Below are positions 53,901 to 61,564 of a DNA stretch of 61,564 nucleotides, piece by piece. The DNA is taken from NCBI GenBank assembly GCA_000151295.1, contig GG745354.1, positions 228,406-289,969 on the forward strand, in the 5' to 3' direction. A model generated the notes under the pieces. That model was not told where the DNA came from, made no database searches, and saw only the letters and a program-made list of their open reading frames with translations. The position numbers and the translations under genes were made by a program. Source of the DNA: Allomyces macrogynus ATCC 38327 (lineage: Eukaryota > Blastocladiomycota > Blastocladiomycetes > Blastocladiales > Blastocladiaceae). How positions within the stretch are numbered: the first letter of the stretch is position 1; each line of letters begins with the position of its first letter.

Positions 53901-54709
53901 CTGTCCGTTTGGGGCCGTGGCCAACCGGGACGCGTGGTTGGCTGGGCCGGCGGCGGGTCGTACGGCCGTCCCATCCTCGATCTGGTCGCCCGGTGCGGAC
54001 TGCGACGGACGTGGCTCGCGTTCGCTCGCGACGCGACCGCCATGAAGCGGCCGGGGTGCGCGAGCGTCGCGCAGTCAAACGAGAGGCTGTGCAGCGGGAG
54101 AGGGTTGCGAGTGGCTGGTGTGCCATGATCAGCCTGCAGGAGCGCAAGCGAGCGGCTCTCCCATGGCCGACGTATTTTACAGCGGCATGGGCGCGCAACA
54201 CTGTAGACGGCAACGCTCGCGCGCGGGCGCCCCTGGAGCGCGATCGCTTCCCGTCGCCATCGCCCAGAACCTGATAGCCTTTCTCGCACGACGTGGTGGA
54301 TGGGCAGGGCCGGGCGTGCAGCCGTCATGCCCACTGTTCGCCGCTACTCTCATTGTTGGTCCACCTGCCCCTCTGATTCCCCGACTCGCTTTGCCGACCC
54401 GCGCACGCGTTGCGGCTCCCAGTCGGCACCGCCACGACACTTGTGCTGACCCGTGTCCGCTCACCCTCCTCGCTTGCGTTTTGTAGGCGCCGCTCGCTCA
54501 AGAAGTTCTCGGCACCACGCGCACCCACGCACCCCGACCGCCCCGGCGAACCGGCCGCGCCGATCCCGCCCATGAGCGTGCCGTCGGCGCTCGACGTGCA
54601 CGCGCACGCTCTCCTGTCTGTGCGGCCGCTCATGACTCGCAGCGACCACAACCAGTTCAGCAACAGCACGCACCGCGCGCTGCCCCCCGCGCCACATCGC
54701 GGATCGTGA
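50958..54709 (+). CDS. TALE-class homeodomain protein, copy 2 (Trp48 to Phe)
   Basis: Three exons: 50958-53270, 53745-53836 and 54487-54709, in phase, 875 residues. Exon 1 is 771 codons, the same as exons 1 plus 2 of copy 1, and is one piece here, so copy 1 has an extra intron or this copy lost it. It opens MHANQHGGGG and is rich in Pro, Ala, His, Trp and Tyr, with repeated HHGGSTVHNDRAPWPYHGG-like units. The homeodomain (about 745-808) is split at the same two points as in copy 1: HLPTGARATLLAWVEGHRE, then SPYPTRTEKDQLMAATG, then the recognition helix ENFFVNFRRRSLKK. Phe replaces the nearly invariant Trp48, while Asn51 and Arg53 remain. The last intron is 650 bp, the longest in the window. 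The tail has SVPSALDVHAHALLSVRPL. Probable nuclear regulator with altered DNA contact. Confidence 0.82.
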
Positions 54710-55793
54710 TGGGGAGCGCGAACGGCTGGCTTTGGCGTGACGCGCGGGCGCAGAGTGAATTGCCAGCATGCACGCGGGCGTAAAGTGAGAGCGCCACTGC
54801 CTGTTGGCGGTGTGCCTTGGCCAGGCATCGCTCGCATTTGGTGCCTGGTCGCAGTCGGTCGCGTTGAGGACCACAGCCAATGAGACGAGGCAGCTTGTCG
54901 CTGCTCGTGAGCGGCACGGTGTAGAAACAGACAATGTGATCCGTCTGTTGATTCTGCACCAACTACATGCAGGGCGAGTGGACGGCCCCTGGCCAGAGAG
55001 GGAGGAGCGCGACCGGACGAGGTCTCCCATCAGCGCACAAACACCAGGACTGAGACCACGGCGGACAGGGAGGTCGACAGAGGGACGAGCAGACCCCGCG
55101 CTCATCTGCAGCCGGTAGGCATCCGATTTCGCGTCCTGAGTGAGGGTGCCTTCACCATGAGCAGCCGCTGCTGAATCTGCCCGAGTCCTGCCCAAGTCAA
55201 GCGGCAACTCTTGTCCAGACGAGCGGAATCGCGACCATGGAAAGAAATGAAGCGTGTTGTCGACCATGTGCTTCCCACCACTCTCACTCTCGGAAAGGAC
55301 GACAGCGACGTCACGCGAAGGCATGCAAAGGCATGTAAAAGGCACCGTGTGTTTGTTCGCTGGTGTTGGCGTTGGTGTCGGGACACCACCGCGCAACCTC
55401 CCTACACGGTGCTGTTTCATCACGGCAGAGGAACCGGAGCGATCGCATCGTAGGCAAGCGTGGAAGAGCCTTCGCGTCTACGGAATTTGACGGTCCACGG
55501 GAGAGGTGGTGTTCGCCGCATGCTGATTTGGTTCGACCGAGTCGTTTTGGGGCTCTTGGCGCCTCTTGATTGAGAGGGTAATACGCACGCCGCTTCAAGT
55601 CAGTTGGCCGTTTGCAGCAGCAGGGGCCAGCGTGGGTCAAACGAAACGGGGAAGCAGCCGCAACGACTCCGTGATCAGCACGCTGCATGTCTTCAAGGAT
55701 ACCAAGCATCATGACCAGCATGGCAGACCGACGCTCCGGTTGTGGTGCACAACGACGTCAGGACTCTCAGCTTGAGCGGAGCGCCACGCTTGG
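54710..55793. other. Convergent region between homeobox copies 2 and 3
   Basis: About 1.08 kb between two 3' ends. Overlapping frames without domains. Near 55770-55793 it matches the 3' flank of homeobox copy 1. Confidence 0.4.
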
Positions 55794-56938
55794 TCAACCG
55801 TCTGTGGCAGCAGGGTCGCGCGCGGCCGGCGACGCCAATGACGAATGCGCAACGTTGCCCCTCTTGAGCGCGCGGCGGCTACAATGGAAGAGCGTGCGGT
55901 GCAGGTGGACGAGGCGGGCGCGCGCGGTCAGTCACGCCAAAGCAAACGACATGCCCACGCCTCGACGAGCCCGCGCAGGTTGGACGGTGGTGCTCGCCGA
56001 CTGCGACCGTCATCACCGAATCGAGCGCAGGGCCGAATCAAGCGCATGCGGCGGAAGCGCCGGGAAGCTCTGACCGATCGACCCGACCGGAGCGGCGCGG
56101 AACCCTCCGCCTCACGCAGCCCCAGGCGCGATGCCGGCCACGGTCGCAGTCGAGACCGCGCGCGGCGAGCCGGCCTCCGCCCCATCCTTCCTCCCGAGTC
56201 TCGCCCGCGAGATCATGGCACAGCCCACCACCACGACCAACGAGCAACGAGCAACGAGCAGCGAGCAGCGAGCGAGCTGCCTGCAGCGATGAGCGTGCGC
56301 GCAACCACTCCCGCTTGCACAACCGCAGAGAGGACCGCGAGCGACATACCGGTGGTTCACGAACCACGTCTCGAGCTGTGCGAGCGTGAGCCCCGTCGCC
56401 GCCATGAGGCCGTCCTTTTCGCGGCGAGTCGGAAATGGGTGCTGGCAGAGCAGGCAGGCAAGCATGACGTGCATGGTGGGTGCGAGGAAAACCCGCGCGG
56501 TGAGTGCCTGCTCCTGGTCTGGTGCTGTTGCCGTGCAAGCGTGCCAGAGCCATCCATGGATGGCCATGAGCGCCGTGCACAAGGCACGACAAGACTCGGC
56601 GATGGATGGGCAGCTCGCGCTCCCCGCTCCCTCGTCTCTCCTCTCCTCTCCTCGCCTGCTCGCATCCCCCTCCACGATGGCTCCGTGGTCCCCCACCACG
56701 GCCGGCCTGCGGACGACGCGCGCGTCGTCGCGACCACGAACGATGGCGAGCCCCTCACGCATCCGCCGCGCCACGCCCAGACTCGGCAAGGAAAGAGAAA
56801 GCGAAAGCGCGCAACGTACCTCGCGATGCTCGTCGACCCACGCCAGCAGCGCCGCGCGCGCCTCGGCCGGCAAGTTGGACCGTCGACGCCGATTCTTGAC
56901 CGCGGTCAGCAGCGCGTGGTCCTCGGTGCGTGGCCGCA

Positions 56939-56939
<1 letters not shown>

Positions 56940-56976
<37 letters not shown>

Positions 56977-56981
56977 GGCGC
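56940..56981. repeat. GGC repeat coding a Pro run
   Basis: About fourteen GGC units; on the minus strand they code a Pro run just before the homeodomain of homeobox copy 3. Confidence 0.9.
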
Positions 56982-57289
56982 GTCGCCCGTGCTCGCCGTC
57001 GACTCGGTCGGCGCTGTCATTGTCGTGCTCCCTCGTTGCGGCCGAGCGCCTGTCGTGCCGTTTGCTCGACCGCCGCCCGCATCCCCGATCTCGCTGCCGT
57101 CGGCCAGACTGCGGCCGCTCGCAGTCGCCGTCACCCCGGCTGCGTCCCGCTGCGCATCTCCACCAGGACCTGCACCACTCGCCCCCCGGCCCGTGGGCCG
57201 CGTCGCGAGCGCCGCCGCCTCGTCGAGCGGCCGAGCTGCTGCGGCTCGCGTCCGGCCCTTCCATCCGATATTGGAGATGGAGCATCCTT

Positions 57290-57430
57290 AGAGGTCAACA
57301 TATGTTTTAAGATGTAAGATAAAAAAGCATCCCCCAAAAAACACAACCTAATCAACCCCCGAGCGTAAGAAGAAAGTTCGTGCAGTATGGGGGTTTTTGT
57401 AGAATAAACAAAGAATGAAGGCGCCCTCGG
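57290..57430. other. AT-rich insertion in homeobox copy 3
   Basis: About 140 bp of clearly lower GC content than its surroundings, with A and T runs (GATAAAAAAGCATCCCCC, GGGGGTTTTTGTAG). Copy 1 has no counterpart. No clear terminal inverted repeats or target-site duplication were found, so a small mobile element is possible but unsupported. Confidence 0.5.
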
Positions 57431-58892
57431 TCTGGGTAGAGTCGGGGACGGTACCTCCGACGGTCGCGATCAGCGTCCCACCCCCACGCAGCGGAGGGAT
57501 CGAACCCGCCGCCGTGGCCGCGCCCACCGCCAGCAAAGTGGCCCGGAACGTACTCGAGTCCGCGCGCGGGTCCCGGGGGCGCCGCGGGTGGCCGTGGACC
57601 GAGCGGCGGCACACGTGGTCGCGGCCACGTTCGTGTCGTGAATTCCGGTCCGTAGGTCGCCGCACCGGCGGCGGACTCGACGGTTCGCCGCGACGGCGTG
57701 CGAGCGCTACACATTTGTACGTCCGGGTCGAGCACCGTCAACTCATGTCACGATGCGCATCTTCGAACATAGACGTCTCCACCACGGCCCATCGAGTTCC
57801 GCGCGCCGCGCACGCACTACGACAAGGTATTTGCCGGGCAGCAGAGGAGCCATCCCGCCGCGCCCGTATCGCCGCATCGGAGCACTTTGGCCGCGTCACG
57901 CCATAACCCCGCACGTGCTTGGGGCTCGAGCGCGGCCATCCACCTCAACATCGACGAATGCGCACCTGCTGCTTTCATGGCTGCGCCGGCGATGTCCCGC
58001 AGGGTCGTGCACGTCGTGCGCCATGGGCACGTAACGCGGGTCACGGCGCCATTGGTGTGGATTGCCGCCGACGTCAGGTTGCAGGGACGCTGGCGACCAG
58101 CGCGTCGCATCTCGTATTCCAGCGTCGTACAAGTCGTCGTGTGCGGCACCGCCATGCATGGTCTCGGCGGGCGCGACCGGCCGCGAGGGGAAAGTCGTGG
58201 CGACCGACGACGGCAGTGGCGGCGGCGGCGGAGGAGGAATCCCGTGGTCGTGGCGGTGCGTGTGCGACGACGCCGCGCGAGGGTCGGTCGCGACCCATGC
58301 CGCCGTGTGCCGGGGGTCGTCGTGCGCTGCAAAGTAGTGGTGGTGGTGGTGCTGAACGGGTCCGATGGGCCGCTGCTGCGTCGTTGCCGCCGCCAAGGGA
58401 ACCAAGTCGAGTGCGTATTGGCGTGGTTGTTGGACCCGCGCGGCGGTGCCGACTGGGTGCACCACATCATGCCGTGCAACGGGACTTCGCCAAGTCGCTG
58501 CCGCAGCGCGATCCGCGCGGTGGTTGTACGGGTGGAGGGCGTGTGCGGCAGCGTCATCGGCACCGTGCGCCAAGCGGGATACAGCCAAGGTGGATGCGTG
58601 ACGGGTGGACCCGGGACACACGATCCCTGTTTTCGCGCTGGCATGCTGCCGGTTGCCGTGCAGGTCGTGCGTGAGCAAGGGGTCGGTCGAACCGGTGTCA
58701 GGTCGTGCGTCGTGCTGCTGTTGCTGCTGCTGCATTCGGCGGGTCGATAGTGCACTTGCAAAGTCGGGCCCCATGGTGATGCGGCGCGGGGTGTCGTCGA
58801 TTCGTCGAGCCGTCGTTGTCGTCGTCGTCGACATTGCGCTCAAACCGGTCCGTTTGCAGGCCGCCGACGCGCCGCTGCCAGCTTGGGTCCAT

Positions 58893-61083
58893 GGCGGTGA
58901 GTTGAACGAGGAGGGGCGTGCTCGCGCGCGTATGGGGTACGCGCGCGGCAAATGGTACGTAAATTGCAATGGTTGTCTGGTCGGGTTGTCAGACCAAGAG
59001 TCTGCCGCGAAGTTATGGCCAAATTCGCGAGGAGAAGCGACGCCGTGGAGCGCGACGGCGGCGGGATGCGCGAGACAGCGGCGACGGCAAGCGCGCACGC
59101 TCGCGTGGGTTGCTCGGCGAGACTGGACAGCCGTGCTCCTGCTGGACAAAAACGAGAAAAGCTGCACGGCAGGGGGGCGGCGGCGAACCCTTTCTCGGCC
59201 ATTGGACCCAGCGATTGCAAACGATGGTTACTGGGATTGCTTCGAGCGCCACAGTCCCCTGCTTTCACATTGCACGTCGCCTGTGCGCTGCTGGTGCTCT
59301 CAGCGCCTGAGCGCGCGCGCGCGGATGGCCGGCGATAAAAAGTTGATTCATATTTTGCTTGAGTTGTCGACAACTCTCGCACCAGCACCTGAACGGTGGC
59401 TGAGGTCCGCGCACCGACGACCGTTCCTTGCGTGCGCCGGCCATGCTCCTGGACCGGCGCAAAACGAATGCGTGCGTCGTCTTAGCTCCGCACCTTGAGA
59501 GCATCGGCGACGGCCAATCGGGAGGTGGCGAGCGACAGCATATTGCTGGCAGGTACCAGTGCCACGACCGAAGCGACGCATTCTGGCACGATTACTTACC
59601 CAAAAGCCTGCAAGCTGCAAATACATGCCGACCCGATTCAAATCTTGAACGAATTGACACGCTTCACAATTTGTAGCCAGGCGGCCAGGGACTGCGAGAA
59701 GGATCCAGTGTTCACGTAATTGGAGAGAGGCGAGGAAATGTGAGACCCTCGCAGTTACGCTCGATGTTGAATCCCTGCTTCCTCCACGCTCACGCCGATT
59801 CCAATCCTTTTTCCATCAAATCTATTGACATAAGCGATGCTCGTAGTTGCGCGGTACGAGCATGACGGTCCTGATAATTTATAACGTGCCGGTTCAATAA
59901 GTCATCATGCTCAGCCTGGCCAACCAATCACTGCATCCAAACAACCTCACGCCCTGTCTGCAATTGCAATCGGTTGTCGGCGCGCCTTTGAATGCATCAA
60001 TGGGCAGCGGTGGGCGGCGTTCCTTCCTGTCCGTTCTCGACCGACCTGCTTGATGCTGACGCTTGAACACGCTTGCTCAAAACGCGGGCCAGCCAATGCT
60101 TCGCACCGGAAGATATCTGCACGGCTGCCTGCAGAGAGCTCGAGGCACAACGTGCTGCTGCACCTGTGGAGAGAGTTTTTCGTGGCCGACATTGATGCCG
60201 ATGCCAAAACGGGATGCACGCGCGGCCAGGCTCGCGATTTCTCCTCGTTGAAATGAGAAGGCGGTGCAACGGCCCTTGGGCCAATGGTTCTATGGGGCCT
60301 CGGCCGCCACCTCTTGGCGGATCCAGCGGCAGGTCCGTTTCTGACCGTCGATGCTCCTTGCTTCGGGGGACCGACGACCGCACTCACGCACCAAACGATC
60401 GACCTTCCGCAGCGTGGGCACCGGCCGCCACCTTGGTAGAGCAGGGCTTTGCGGTGGGGCGCACCGCGCATTGCGTGGCTGCCGCTTGTATCGCGCGGGC
60501 CCGGTGGCCTGCCCGATGGTGCGGTGCTGGTCGTTGTCTGCTCGAGTTGCGACTTCAGCCGGCATCGCTGACGGTATGCATCACGATCTCGCGGTGATCC
60601 AGGCAGTCGGTCTCCGAGCCATTTGTTTATGATCAGCTCCAAGCCGCGCCTGGCCAGACCCGCGACTCGGCGTGCCAGTGAAACGGTGGGTGCAGGCCGG
60701 CGCCGTGCGTGACGTGGGGGCAGCTTGTCCTGTCAAAGGTCCGATGGATTGCGCAGTGTGGCAGGGATCCAGGTTGTGCGCGGCGACCCGCCAACGTCGT
60801 GCCCACGGACCCAAGTGCGCGCGCCGCACTTGCTGGCGCAGATCTCGTCGCGGCCGTGGGCGACGCGCGCTCTGCAACGTGCTCTTCCTTCTCGCGTGCG
60901 GCCGGTCGGTGCCGTTGCCACTGTCGCCACCGTGCTCCCTGCTCCAGGCCCTCTCAAGGCCCCGCTCCGTCCTCTGCTTCCTCGTGGTCGCTCAGCCCGC
61001 TGTGCTCCTTTTTTATCGCCGACTCGGCCTCGCCACGCCTGCCTGCCGCCCTCCACCGTCCACCAACCAACCAACCCACCAGC
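58893..61083. repeat. 5' flank of homeobox copy 3, partly duplicated; region to copy 4
   Basis: About 2.2 kb without a supported gene. The part at about 59205-59695 repeats the upstream flank of copy 1 (see 48198-48640). The remainder, to 61083, is the shared upstream region of copies 3 and 4, which point away from each other. A minus frame (60642-59947) contains one CPRC motif but no fold or splicing. Confidence 0.5.
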
Positions 61084-61564
61084 ATGCACCCAAGTCGCCA
61101 CGGCCCGCCGCCCCCACCACCGCTGTCCGGGCCGCCTCCACCACCGCTGTCCGGGCCGCCGCCGCCGCTGCATGCCTCGCCCTGGGCCGGCAGCAGCAAG
61201 CGCGGCGCGCGCGACGCACGCAGCGACCGTGCGGCCGACGCGGCCAAGTATGCCGCGAGCGCGTGGCAAAACCGGGGCCCACCGGCGACGACGGCAGCCG
61301 CGGCGCACGCCGTCCGCGGCCCTGGTGACCCGCGCGACGCGCCCTACCCGACCTCTACCTGGCTCGCGCCCGCAGCCGAACCCGATCTGGTGCGCCGTCG
61401 CGGCCCCGCCGCGAACATGGCTGCCGGTCCGTACTGGCACGTAACGACGACGACGTGGCCGCCCGCCGCAGCTGCAGTGGTGGTCGCGACAGCTGAACTC
61501 GCTCCGTCGCGGTACCCCGTCTCAGTCGGTCAAGTACGTCCTCAACGTGTACACGCCGCATGTT
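61084..61564 (+). CDS. Probable fourth homeobox-family gene, 5' end only
   Basis: From ATG 61084 a frame stays open to the last base of the window (160 codons, no stop). It begins MHPSRHGPPPPPP, comparable with MHANQHGGGG of homeobox copy 2. It then has three repeats of LSGPPPP-type sequence and shares scattered features with copy 2, such as KYAASAWQNRGP beside QYARATWPDP, and STWLAPAAEPDL. The composition (Ala, Pro, Arg, Trp, His) is that of the N-terminal regions of the other homeobox genes. The homeodomain, if present, would lie about 2 kb beyond the window. Family assignment rests on these similarities and position only. Confidence 0.5.
   Translation, partial: MHPSRHGPPPPPPLSGPPPPPLSGPPPPLHASPWAGSSKRGARDARSDRAADAAKYAASAWQNRGPPATTAAAAHAVRGPGDPRDAPYPTSTWLAPAAEPDLVRRRGPAANMAAGPYWHVTTTTWPPAAAAVVVATAELAPSRYPVSVGQVRPQRVHAAC

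Larger units (their letters stand above)
55794..58892 (-). pseudogene. TALE-class homeodomain gene, copy 3, damaged N-terminal part
   Basis: Homeodomain half is intact: exon ending at 56820 (NLPAEARAALLAWVDEHRE), 56441-56350 (HPFPTRREKDGLMAATG, TWFVNHR) and 55878-55794 (RRRALKRGN to TGA). Exon lengths and splice points equal those of copy 1. The N-terminal part aligns with copy 1 over its whole length: MDPSWQRRVGG at 58892, QQQQQQHDARP, GSTRHAS, AAAATW, and TVES..PPLGPRPPAAP near 57680-57590. It reads in different frames in different places, with a shift between 58892 and about 58720. An AT-rich segment at about 57290-57430, absent from copy 1, brings stops in all minus frames. So the full protein cannot be read. 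A shorter protein starting inside 57134-56820 would still carry the homeodomain, so some function is possible. Confidence 0.68.

Noticed and set aside
59161..59215. Possible further fragment of the synaptojanin tail (AAANPF match)
   Set aside because: Only about six residues agree and the surroundings do not align.
59947..60642. Minus frame of 231 codons with a CPRC motif, possible zinc protein
   Set aside because: One Cys pair only, no partner ligands, no splice structure, and it lies in the flank of homeobox copy 3.
1..61564. Reassigned TAA/TAG codons coding Tyr
   Set aside because: Intact genes in the window end with TAA and TAG at expected C-termini (for example RPL11, TRM44, P450 copies 2 to 4), so the standard code is in use.
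1..61564. tRNA, rRNA, CRISPR or full transposable elements
   Set aside because: No cloverleaf-like, rRNA-like, spacer-repeat, reverse transcriptase or transposase sequence was recognised by eye; a dedicated search could still find small ones.

Overview
The window is about 61.5 kb of GC-rich (roughly 60-65% by eye) nuclear DNA from a eukaryote with short introns. Genes carry single-copy eukaryotic functions (cytosolic uL5/RPL11, RBM28/NOP4, TRM44, an aprataxin-like HIT protein, mitochondrial bL27, a synaptojanin-like phosphatase). Most introns are 45-130 bp, with donors such as GTACGT, GTATGT and GTGCGT, a CTGAC-like branch point and a YAG acceptor. Together with Ala/Pro-rich proteins this suggests a zoosporic fungus, plausibly Blastocladiomycota (Allomyces-like); that placement is inference. 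I see no tRNA, rRNA, CRISPR or bacterial operon structure.

Layout. 1.4-3.5 kb: a single-pass membrane protein with an SH3 domain (+). 4.2-6.0 kb: a broken secreted Cys-rich protein gene (+). 6.0-6.8 kb: a small unknown gene (-) with a 17-G run that shifts its frame. 7.4-10.3 kb: a large membrane protein with beta-trefoil-like segments (-). 10.8-14.3 kb: a five-exon Sac/inositol 5-phosphatase (+). 14.9-16.7 kb: a secreted kelch-like membrane protein (+), followed by a stray copy of the synaptojanin 3' end. 17.4-20.5 kb: an ADAM metalloprotease with two disintegrin modules, interrupted by stops (-). 20.9-31 kb: an informational block with RBM28/NOP4 (-), an aprataxin-like protein (-), RPL11 (-), TRM44 (+) and an F-box protein (-).

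31.4-41.2 kb is a cluster of four paralogous cytochrome P450 genes (+,-,+,+). Their internal exon lengths agree almost to the base, and gene 1 lacks the first intron. 41.5-43.8 kb is a decayed SulP/SLC26 anion transporter with a STAS end.

44.5-61.6 kb is the most unusual part: an array of at least three, probably four, divergent TALE-class homeobox genes. All have very long, low-complexity N-termini, and in the three with a visible homeodomain it is split by two introns at identical positions. A mitochondrial ribosomal protein gene (bL27m) lies inside the array. Copies at 44.5-47.8 kb and 55.8-58.9 kb are duplicates that share 5' and 3' flanking sequence; the second is damaged. The copy at 51-54.7 kb has lost the usual Trp of the recognition helix. 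A fourth appears to start at 61,084 and runs off the window. Clustered, rapidly diverging homeodomain genes recall fungal mating-type (HD) loci, but that role is a hypothesis here.

A second theme is decay next to intact genes: four loci (secreted Cys-rich protein, ADAM, SulP, one homeobox copy) carry stops or frameshifts, while housekeeping and P450 genes read cleanly. This would fit a partly duplicated genome losing redundant copies, or assembly errors.
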